Positions 41,128-49,140 of a DNA stretch of 49,140 bases are shown piece after piece (positions within the stretch are counted from its first letter, which is position 1; every line of letters begins with the position of its first letter). Position numbers and translations under genes: made by a program. The notes below the pieces were generated by a model. It was not told the origin of the DNA. It saw only the letters and a list, made by a program, of their open reading frames with translations, and did no database searches. The stretch comes from a virus: positions 1 through 49,140 of IMG/VR virus record IMGVR_UViG_3300007538_007380; one strand, written 5' to 3'.

Positions 41128-42629
41128 TGGCTATTAAAAGATATTACGCTGCAATAGACAATACAATAACAAATGCTTTTGAAGAAAATCTTTCTACTCG
41201 TGCTACTGGTTCTAATATGGGTGCTTCTGATATTTTAGAAATTTTTTCTATATATGGTCAGGCTAATTCATCATCAACAGAAGAATCAAGATTTTTAATA
41301 AAATTTAATTGTACGGCTTCATCAGATTCTATTAAAGCAGATAGAACATCAGGTGTAATACCAGCGAGCGGTAGTGTATCATTTTATCTTCGTTTACATA
41401 ATGCTCCACATGGCCAGACATTACCAAAATCTTATACAATGGATATATCAGCAATATCCGGTTCCTGGACAGAAGGTACAGGTTTAGATATGGAATCTTA
41501 TAGAGATATTGGAGTATCAAACTGGGTTTCATCTAGTAGTGGTGTAGGATGGAATACAGCCGGCGGCGATTATTTTACAGATGCATCTTCATCATTTACT
41601 GCTTCATTTGATAATGGAACAGAAGATTTAGAATTAAATATCACATCTTTAGTGGAGCAATGGTTAAATAGTGACGGAAACATTTTAGGTTCTAAAGAAG
41701 ATGAAGGAGTTTTAGTTAAATTATCATCTGCTTATTCTACTGATACTCGTTCTTATTATACAAAGAAGTTTTTTGCTAGAGGAACTGAGTTCTTCTTTAA
41801 GAAACCATGCATTGAGGCCCGTTGGAACTCTTCAATACAAGATGATAGAGGAAACTTCTTTTATTCAAGTTCATTAGCAACAGCAGAAGAAAACTTACAG
41901 ACACTTTATTTCTATAATTATTTTAGAGGAAAATTAAGAAATATACCAAGTATTGGAACAGGAGAAATCTATTTAAATCTTTATTCTGGTTCAACTGGAC
42001 CTACCGGTTCTGCTATTACTTTAGTGACAGATGGAACTTATGTAACTTCTGATTCACCTACATATGTAACAGGAGGTTGGGTTTCAACAGGTATTTATTC
42101 TGCTTCGTTTGCTATGACAGCGGCGGCGGCGCCATTAACCACTGTTTATGAAGTATGGAATAACGGTTCAGGAACAGAATTTGCTACTGGTTCATTTAAA
42201 CCAAAAGTTTTGAATGGTTCAGAAATAGCACCAGCAGAGCAATATTTTATTTCAATGACAAATCTTCGTCAGAGTTATCGCGATGATGAAACTGCTAGAT
42301 TTAGACTTTATACGCGCAAAAAAGATTGGAGTCCAACTATTTATACTAAAGCGGTGGCAACACCTGAAGTACAAATAGCAGAGAGTGGTTCATACGAAGT
42401 TTATAGAGTGATAGATGACCTTAAAGTCATACCATATGGGACAGGAAGTGATTTTCATACATTAATGTCATATGATTCATCAGGATCTTATTTTGATTTA
42501 GATATGAAAATGTTCGAACCTGGATATACATATGGAATAAAACTTTCTTTCTATAATCAAGATGTAGGAGCCTGGGTTGAAGAATCTGAACTATTTAAAT
42601 TTAAAGTCGAATCAAGGCAGAATAAATAA
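41127..42629 (+). CDS. Tail/baseplate protein with DNRLRE-like domain
   Basis: 500 aa. The N-terminal half (about 1-225) has a beta-sandwich pattern of the DNRLRE/CBM96 type (SRFLIKFNC, SVSFYLRLHNAP, NITSLVEQWLN, KFFARGTEF). The remainder is beta-rich with repeated Thr/Ser/Gly blocks. No catalytic motif. A related module is found at 5978. Likely a baseplate-associated or adhesin-like virion protein. The stop overlaps the next start. An ACTATTTA motif lies at 42590, 29 nt before the following ATG. Confidence 0.62.
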   Translation: MAIKRYYAAIDNTITNAFEENLSTRATGSNMGASDILEIFSIYGQANSSSTEESRFLIKFNCTASSDSIKADRTSGVIPASGSVSFYLRLHNAPHGQTLPKSYTMDISAISGSWTEGTGLDMESYRDIGVSNWVSSSSGVGWNTAGGDYFTDASSSFTASFDNGTEDLELNITSLVEQWLNSDGNILGSKEDEGVLVKLSSAYSTDTRSYYTKKFFARGTEFFFKKPCIEARWNSSIQDDRGNFFYSSSLATAEENLQTLYFYNYFRGKLRNIPSIGTGEIYLNLYSGSTGPTGSAITLVTDGTYVTSDSPTYVTGGWVSTGIYSASFAMTAAAAPLTTVYEVWNNGSGTEFATGSFKPKVLNGSEIAPAEQYFISMTNLRQSYRDDETARFRLYTRKKDWSPTIYTKAVATPEVQIAESGSYEVYRVIDDLKVIPYGTGSDFHTLMSYDSSGSYFDLDMKMFEPGYTYGIKLSFYNQDVGAWVEESELFKFKVESRQNK

Positions 42630-45600
42630 TGAGTATTAAAAAACTTTTTGATTCAAATAAACCTCAAAATGTTATTATAAATACAAGTTTAGAAGAAGAA
42701 ATTGTAAAGAAAGCACCGGAACTTGAATCAGCGGATAATGTTAGACAACAAATTAAAAGAATAAACCGCTTTATTCCGCAAGTAGACTTTAGTGATCCAA
42801 ATAATTTCGTTGTATACGGTTTAGCAAAATCTTATTATGAAGACTCAATGTCTCGTATCTGGAGAGAGTTTCCATATGATGGTTCAGAAGAAGAAATTAC
42901 ACGCTTCCACAATGACTCAAATTATTTAGATCTTTATCTTTTTGATAAAAGATATCCTAGAACAACTGGATATGCTATTTTCTCTTCAAATGGCTGGGGG
43001 ACAGCAGGAACTCCAATACAAGGTTGGGGCTCTTCTTCAATTCCAGAATATATTTCTTTTTTTGGCGGCCCAAATACAGCCTCAAATGGAATGGAGGCTG
43101 GAACGCTACATACCAATTTTACAGGTTCTAATTATTACGATACAGATATCTACACAACTGATGGAACATTACCATTAGATAGAGTTGGAACCCGTGAATC
43201 AAACTTAAAATTTGACCTATCAAACGGAATAACAACAGAATTCTGGTTAAAGAAAGATTCTTGGGTCTCTGCTTCTACTGAAAAAGAAGTTTTATTTGAC
43301 CTTTGGAATGGTGCAACAACATCTTCTGCTGATTATGGTCGTTTTCTACTTTATATGACTGCTTCTACTGACGGTAGTGAACCATTGAGACTGCATATGG
43401 GTTCTGGCTCAGTAGCAGTTGATTTGGAATTAGCATCAAGTGATATTACAACCGGTTCGATAGCAGACGGTTTATGGCACCATTACGCAGTTACAGTTTT
43501 ATCTGGTTCTGGTGGTTTAACTACCAAAATGTATATTGATGGAACTTTAAACAAAACACAAACATCTGCCGTAAATTTTGGAGAAGTAACAGGTTCTCTG
43601 ATAGGTTTTATGGGAGCCCTTCAAACTTCTCCTTCTGGTAGTGTTTATGACGGCGAAGTCATGGTTGGCTATGCTAAATTAACCGGTTCAATTGATGAAT
43701 TCCGTTATTGGAAATCAAAACGAGACGAAAAAGATATCCAATATAATTGGTGGACACAAGTTCGTGGTGGAACAAATGAAAAGATTTCAAACGCAGAACT
43801 AGGTGTTTATTATAAATTCAATGAAGGAATTACAGGTACTTCTTCAGTAGATTCTATAGTATTAGATTATTCAGGTAGAATTACAAATGGTACTTGGGTA
43901 GGATATCCAGGTTCTTCGGCTAGAAGCACAGGTTCGGCTATAAATTCTTCAACCATGGTCGTATCCGGAACAACTGAATATCAAGACCCTATTATTTATT
44001 CTTTCCATCCAGATGTTCTATCATTATATGACGAATTATCAACATCAGGTAGTGTATATGATGATGAAAATAATGCCTCTATTTTAGATTCAATTCCAGC
44101 ATGGATTATAGAAGAAGACGAATATAAAGGTACTAAACAACTTAAAAATCTAACTCAAATAATTGGTTCTTATTTTGATTCCTTAAACTCCAAGATAAAG
44201 GTTTTACCTGAATTAGCTGAACTATCTTATGTTTCTGCTAGCGCAAAACCTACACCATTTAATAGAAATTTATTAAGTGCTCGTGGTTTGGCTGTACCAG
44301 ACATATTTGTTGATGCCGAATTATTAGAATATTTTGCTAATAGAAGACAAGATAGAAAATATGATATTGATATAACAGAGGTTAAAAACCTTATTTATAA
44401 AAATATTTATAATAATTTAACTTATCTCTATAAAGCAAAAGGAACACAAAAAGCATTTCGAAATATTCTTCATTGTTATGGTATTGGAGAAGAAATAATC
44501 AAATTTAATGCGTATGGTAATAATACGACTTTTACTTTTGAAGATACTGATTATGAAGCAGTAACAAGAAAAAATTATATAGATTTTAACAATACAGATA
44601 GATTTGATGGAATAGTATATCAAAATTCTTCTTCAGCAAACTTAACAAATACATCAGATGTAACTTATATCTCAGGAACTTCAGGTGTTTTTGCTAATAC
44701 AGCAGAAATAGAAGTTATTTTTCCAAAGAAGTTTGCTTTTGAAAATTCACAATATTTTGATACTCCATTTGTAACAGCATCTATTTTTGGCCATCACGCC
44801 GCCGCCGCTGATCCAACAAATTTTGGTTTTGTTTCAACTGCAAACGATAAAAACTTTCAACTTTATTTTGTGAAAACAGAGAAAAATTCCAAAGATGGTT
44901 ACTTCTTACTAAAAGATAGAGCAGGAAACTTTGAACTTACCAGTTCAGTTTATAGTAATGTTTATGATAACCAAAAGTGGAATTTTGGTATTAAAATAAA
45001 AGATAAATTCTGGCCTTATTCCTCTGGAATTACTGGTTCTAATGTTAATAACGATTTAGAATTAGAATGGTATGGTGTGAATGTCGAATTGGGAGTAATA
45101 AAAAATGAATTTACTCTAACAGCCAGTAGTTTAGATAATAGTTATTTGTCTAATCGTAGAAGATATTATGCCGGCTCCGATAGAACAAATTATACTGGCT
45201 CTGTTATTACACAAACAGATGTACGAGTCACGTCTGTAAGACATTGGGCGACATATCTGGAAAATAGTGTAATTGTCGAACATGCAAAAGACCCAGACAA
45301 TATTGGTACCTTAAATCCATCTAAAAATGCTATTTTTGCTGTTGATGTTGGAGCATATGGAATAGATAATGTTTATTTCCCACAAGCAGCTACATTAGCA
45401 TTAAATTGGGACTTCTCACAAATAACCGGTTCAGATTCGAATGGTGAATTTACTGTTGAAGATGCTTCTTCTGGTTCAGTAGAATTAAGAACAAGATATC
45501 CCAATACCGCTTATTTAAGTAACATTGTAGCGAATCAATACGCTGGTAGAGGATATTTCCCAAATGCGGTTTCTTCTATTTCAGTAGTTAATAAAGATTA

Positions 45601-48600
45601 TATTGCGGTCGCTAAACAAAGATTACCTGAAGTCGTTAATAGTAACGATGCTGTTAATATCTTAACTCGTGATGATGATTTATACCCCAGAGAAAGAGCA
45701 ATATCACAAGTTTTCTTCTCTTTTGAAAAGAGTATGTATGGAATTATTTCACAAGAAATGATTAATATGTTTGCTACAATAACAGATTTTAATAATCTAA
45801 TAGGTAATATAGCAAACAAATATAGAAATAAATACAAAGATTTAGATGTTTTAAGAAATCTTTTCTTTGAAAAAATTCAAAATGATCCTGATTTAGATAA
45901 ATTTATTGATTACTACAAATGGATTGACTCATCTATTATTATTTTCTTACAACAATTTGTTCCAGCGTCGGCAAATGTTTCAGACGAAATCAGAACAATG
46001 GTAGAAGATCATATTTTAGGAAGAAACAAATATCGTCATCAATATCCTATGCTTGATTATAAGGGTAATGATCGATGGGGTGGAGACGAAACAAAACTTG
46101 AAGCAATTGTTAAAACTAACGATGAATTACTTTATAATTGGAAGTTTGGTCATGCCCCATTAAATAACGAACAAAGTTCAAGTGGTCGCTGGTGGAAAGA
46201 AAGAGCAGAACGTACAAATTCTACTTTTGGTACAACATCCACGATTGATTCAGCAAGACAAACAATAACAGATATTATTTTAAGTTTTAATTCTGCTTCT
46301 GCCGAAATATTTAATAATGGCTCCGGTGAAGGAGGAACTTATTCAGGTTCTACATATGCTATTCGTCAGTTTGCTAACCGTTCTAAAATTAGCACGTTTA
46401 TAGATAGACAAATAGGTGGAGGCTACAACTATAATAAATTTATTAAACCAGATGCGGTTTATTCAGTAATTAAAAGAGGTTCAGCAAGTTCGCAACTTAC
46501 GGTCTCAAAAGGCACATTTAAAGATGTAGTAATAGAAGAAGTAGGTCCACCAAGTTTACAAACTAAAAGGCAACATGATTCTCAACTAGCTACCGATTCA
46601 AATAATACAAATGGATATTCTACTGCTAAAGAAATAGTACCTTACACAGCATTTAGCTCATCAGCAGGTAATACCGGCTATCGGTCACAAACAAATGGTA
46701 TAGAGCTTGCTGGGTATCATAACGATTCTGTAGGCGAAGATTATGATATTCCAATGCAGGGTCCATTCACACAAATGCATGTTGGAGGTCATAGACACAG
46801 ACATACAGATTTAACAATTGATCCAACATTAACATCATCTGCAAATAGAGCAGAAGCTTGGAATTATAACTCAAATGTTTTCTCTGCTAATGATGCCAAC
46901 TACAATAAGCCTTCTACGTCCCCACAATATAATGAAGGCGCAAAACAACCTATTAATATTAAAAATATTCAACATAGAACTGGTTCTTCTACAATTAGTA
47001 TGGGCAACTTTAACAAGACATATGAGGTTGTAAATACGAATTCTAGAAGAACAAACAATAGTGCCTTTGTTAAACAGGAAGGCTTCTCAACGGCTTCTAT
47101 AACTTCTGATGTTACAGGGTATATAGACGGTCTTATTGATTATGCAAAGCCTATAAGGGGCCGTACAGAACACGTAATCGTTAACCGTTTCTCTGCTCCC
47201 GGTTCACCTGAAACGGCTGGAGATGCGAACGGCGGTGCTGGATTAGATTATGAATCTGCTGAAATAAGCCCTTACAATAATCTAAATTATAGAAATCTAA
47301 CTATCAGACAACCACTACAAAGTTTATTGACTGAAAAAAGTGAACAATTTGGCCTTCGTTCTGGCTCTTCTGTTTCAGAACTCGACTATTCAAGTGTTAC
47401 AGCAAGTTATCATAAAATTAATAGAAATGGATTAAAGAGAATCGAATCTGGTTCCTCTGGATATTTTACAGCTTCAGTATATGACAATTATTATGTTCAA
47501 CATGTAATTCCACAATCAGATTTCCAATATGCCTGGATTACCGAATCTTATGATTCAACAGAAACTTTAATCTATGGTTATTTACCTTATAATGGCTATG
47601 TTTCTACTTCTGCTGGGTTTGTAGGAGCAATAAATTTCGTTACTGGTAGTGATATTACTACTAATGGAATTTTTGTTGATTTTGTTAACTTAAATACTCT
47701 AATAACTGAACCTGTTTCTTCTTCAACACAAATTTTGGGATATCCTCTTGAAACAACTGTTGATAGCTATGCTAATAGCGAATTTGGTACGCTAGCAAAT
47801 TCGGAGATTCTTAACAGTCTTATAAATCATCGTGGAGGTCCTTTTGGATATTCTACTTGGAAACAGATAAGAATAGGCCAAGGTCAACTAGGTAGATATT
47901 TAAGAAATAATAACCTTTATTCTCATACTCCGGAAGGCACAGAAGATATAATCGTTAATCTTGCAAATAATGGAACAACTACAATAAGACCACGTTACGG
48001 AGAAAGCATCATAGCTACTCAATCAGTAGTAACTTCCAAATATCATCCAGTAGTGCATGAACTTATTGTACGCACAGGAAAAGATAAAAGAGGAAATGAT
48101 AAAACTTCTACTATTGTTGTACAATCAAGTTTTGCAAATAATCAGATTAAATTTGAAAATAAAGCCCTATCAGATTCATTAAATCTAAAAGAAAGTTTTA
48201 AGGATAGTGCTTATAAACAACTACTCAAAAATTATCAAGGTGAAGAATTAAATGATCCTTCAAATCCGATAGTTGGAATAGGATATATCAAATATAAAGA
48301 AACGGTCTATCCAGCAACAGATAATATGTATACAAGTAACATTCGCGGCAGAACAAATTATGATAATAATTTCTGGCGTGATTCGAGAACCGATAGAACA
48401 ACAAAAGGAGCAGATAAGAAGCCTACAAATTCTATGGGTAAGACAGTAAGCCAAAGTTCATGGGCTTTAGATGCTGATGAAAGCTTTACAACAAATACTT
48501 CCAACCCAACCGGAGGTATAGATGCAAACAATACAGATGGATTTAAACCCGGAGAATTACAAAATAAATATGCTCACTTTGTTCAGAGACAACCAGATGA

Positions 48601-49140
48601 CGACACTGGAACAGTCCCGGTAGGACAATTTAGAATAGGAACTCTATATGCAAGAAAGCATGTTATGCCATATACTGGTTCTGTTGCTCCTGCTTGGGGT
48701 ATGAGAGACAGTATAACGATAGATAATTTTGTTGCTGTATCTTATAATAATTACAGTATTTTAAGAAAAAATGCTATAGGTTCTGGTGAGGCTCATTGGG
48801 ATGCTCCAATATTATCCGGTAAATATACTGGCACAGGTAGCGTATTTACTACTTCTTCTAGAAATCCATTCTATGATAATTATTCATCTTATTTTGCTGA
48901 TATTCGTTCAAAAGGCAACAACTATTCTATTGTTCCAGAATTTAGAATAACAGAACATTTAGATTTTTATGAAACAAGTAGTGACTTCTTAAAAGAAAAT
49001 AATAAGTTCTTAACAATTGCAGGTACTCCAAGTGGTTCATCTATACCACAAAATAGTGATGAAGATAATTTCTTTAAAATATTTACAAATTCAGATTTTA
49101 TGAAATATTTTGAAATTATTGAAAAAGATCATAAAGGATA
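42629..49140 (+). CDS. Giant virion protein, incomplete at window end (>=2170 aa)
   Basis: The frame from ATG 42629 is open to the last base, so at least 2170 codons are present and the 3' end is outside. Residues about 190-365 form a LamG/concanavalin-like lectin domain (LSNGITTEFWLKKDSW, DGLWHHYAVTVL, GSIDEFRYWKS). Further on, YKAKGTQKAFRNILHCYGIG and an HRHRHTDL stretch (about residue 1387) recall gp7/gp10-like large baseplate proteins of marine T4-type phages. Many small Ser/Gly/Thr blocks follow. It is probably a baseplate wedge or fibre-network protein. The end of the gene and any C-terminal domain cannot be seen. Confidence 0.75.
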   Translation, partial: MSIKKLFDSNKPQNVIINTSLEEEIVKKAPELESADNVRQQIKRINRFIPQVDFSDPNNFVVYGLAKSYYEDSMSRIWREFPYDGSEEEITRFHNDSNYLDLYLFDKRYPRTTGYAIFSSNGWGTAGTPIQGWGSSSIPEYISFFGGPNTASNGMEAGTLHTNFTGSNYYDTDIYTTDGTLPLDRVGTRESNLKFDLSNGITTEFWLKKDSWVSASTEKEVLFDLWNGATTSSADYGRFLLYMTASTDGSEPLRLHMGSGSVAVDLELASSDITTGSIADGLWHHYAVTVLSGSGGLTTKMYIDGTLNKTQTSAVNFGEVTGSLIGFMGALQTSPSGSVYDGEVMVGYAKLTGSIDEFRYWKSKRDEKDIQYNWWTQVRGGTNEKISNAELGVYYKFNEGITGTSSVDSIVLDYSGRITNGTWVGYPGSSARSTGSAINSSTMVVSGTTEYQDPIIYSFHPDVLSLYDELSTSGSVYDDENNASILDSIPAWIIEEDEYKGTKQLKNLTQIIGSYFDSLNSKIKVLPELAELSYVSASAKPTPFNRNLLSARGLAVPDIFVDAELLEYFANRRQDRKYDIDITEVKNLIYKNIYNNLTYLYKAKGTQKAFRNILHCYGIGEEIIKFNAYGNNTTFTFEDTDYEAVTRKNYIDFNNTDRFDGIVYQNSSSANLTNTSDVTYISGTSGVFANTAEIEVIFPKKFAFENSQYFDTPFVTASIFGHHAAAADPTNFGFVSTANDKNFQLYFVKTEKNSKDGYFLLKDRAGNFELTSSVYSNVYDNQKWNFGIKIKDKFWPYSSGITGSNVNNDLELEWYGVNVELGVIKNEFTLTASSLDNSYLSNRRRYYAGSDRTNYTGSVITQTDVRVTSVRHWATYLENSVIVEHAKDPDNIGTLNPSKNAIFAVDVGAYGIDNVYFPQAATLALNWDFSQITGSDSNGEFTVEDASSGSVELRTRYPNTAYLSNIVANQYAGRGYFPNAVSSISVVNKDYIAVAKQRLPEVVNSNDAVNILTRDDDLYPRERAISQVFFSFEKSMYGIISQEMINMFATITDFNNLIGNIANKYRNKYKDLDVLRNLFFEKIQNDPDLDKFIDYYKWIDSSIIIFLQQFVPASANVSDEIRTMVEDHILGRNKYRHQYPMLDYKGNDRWGGDETKLEAIVKTNDELLYNWKFGHAPLNNEQSSSGRWWKERAERTNSTFGTTSTIDSARQTITDIILSFNSASAEIFNNGSGEGGTYSGSTYAIRQFANRSKISTFIDRQIGGGYNYNKFIKPDAVYSVIKRGSASSQLTVSKGTFKDVVIEEVGPPSLQTKRQHDSQLATDSNNTNGYSTAKEIVPYTAFSSSAGNTGYRSQTNGIELAGYHNDSVGEDYDIPMQGPFTQMHVGGHRHRHTDLTIDPTLTSSANRAEAWNYNSNVFSANDANYNKPSTSPQYNEGAKQPINIKNIQHRTGSSTISMGNFNKTYEVVNTNSRRTNNSAFVKQEGFSTASITSDVTGYIDGLIDYAKPIRGRTEHVIVNRFSAPGSPETAGDANGGAGLDYESAEISPYNNLNYRNLTIRQPLQSLLTEKSEQFGLRSGSSVSELDYSSVTASYHKINRNGLKRIESGSSGYFTASVYDNYYVQHVIPQSDFQYAWITESYDSTETLIYGYLPYNGYVSTSAGFVGAINFVTGSDITTNGIFVDFVNLNTLITEPVSSSTQILGYPLETTVDSYANSEFGTLANSEILNSLINHRGGPFGYSTWKQIRIGQGQLGRYLRNNNLYSHTPEGTEDIIVNLANNGTTTIRPRYGESIIATQSVVTSKYHPVVHELIVRTGKDKRGNDKTSTIVVQSSFANNQIKFENKALSDSLNLKESFKDSAYKQLLKNYQGEELNDPSNPIVGIGYIKYKETVYPATDNMYTSNIRGRTNYDNNFWRDSRTDRTTKGADKKPTNSMGKTVSQSSWALDADESFTTNTSNPTGGIDANNTDGFKPGELQNKYAHFVQRQPDDDTGTVPVGQFRIGTLYARKHVMPYTGSVAPAWGMRDSITIDNFVAVSYNNYSILRKNAIGSGEAHWDAPILSGKYTGTGSVFTTSSRNPFYDNYSSYFADIRSKGNNYSIVPEFRITEHLDFYETSSDFLKENNKFLTIAGTPSGSSIPQNSDEDNFFKIFTNSDFMKYFEIIEKDHKG

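Noticed and set aside
24051-42133. Five GGCGCC palindromes in an AT-rich window
   Set aside because: They fall in Gly-Ala codon pairs and one lies in the GC-rich domain; I saw no common context and treat them as coding chance.
1-49140. tRNA genes, insertion sequences, integrase or attachment sites
   Set aside because: I searched by eye for clover-leaf ends, transposase motifs and terminal repeats and saw none; only the tmRNA has a tRNA-like part.

Overview
This window is an AT-rich segment of a large tailed-phage genome: a myovirus with a T4-type contractile tail and the style of uncultured marine T4-like phages. Every supported gene is on the + strand. Spacing is minimal, with many ATGA, TAATG and GTGA overlaps. 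The markers are a gp25-like and a gp6-like baseplate protein, a gp55-like late sigma factor, a PIN-PhoH protein and very large virion proteins. There are no ribosomal, metabolic-core or integrase genes. The host is probably a Gram-negative bacterium (a lipoprotein with a lipobox and a peptidoglycan peptidase on the baseplate), but it cannot be named from this sequence.

Layout. (1) 1-12.0 kb: an 11-bp tandem repeat array; a protein-kinase-like gene followed by a CPBP-type membrane protease; basic Cys-containing proteins; small virion proteins; a cupin; a TadE-like pseudopilin; a lipoprotein; an HExxH peptidase-like protein; and a fusion of a KxDG ligase-like domain with an HxGH nucleotidyltransferase. 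A complete tmRNA gene follows at 11492-11953. Its 5' end lies inside the preceding reading frame. (2) 12.0-16.4 kb: small membrane or secreted proteins, PIN-PhoH, a second HExxH peptidase and a Cas4/RecB-like nuclease. (3) 16.4-27.5 kb: a translationally coupled sugar island. It holds three GT4-like and one GT2-like glycosyltransferases, GDP-mannose 4,6-dehydratase, a KdsC-like phosphatase, a short PfkB-like kinase, an NTP-transferase/RpiB fusion, a split transketolase whose second half carries an in-frame stop, a sulfotransferase, a WavE-like protein, a GDPD-like protein and a cupin. (4) 27.5-29.2 kb: small conserved phage genes and the late sigma factor. (5) 29.2 kb to the end: tail and baseplate genes. 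The first carries a GC-rich M15-type peptidase domain. An out-of-frame remnant of what looks like an older peptidase C-terminus lies just after it. Two giant structural proteins follow, one of 2383 aa and one of at least 2170 aa that runs off the window.

How the parts may work together. The sugar island has the gene content to make an activated sugar from pentose-phosphate intermediates (transketolase, RpiB-type isomerase, kinase, phosphatase, nucleotidyltransferase, GDP-sugar dehydratase), to transfer it and perhaps to sulfate it. The role order resembles GDP-heptose pathways, but the product and target are inferred. The tmRNA would add a degradation tag with the sequence ANNNSHFEVALAA (after the charged Ala) to stalled proteins. 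The late sigma factor may read an ACTATTTA motif that recurs just upstream of several genes.
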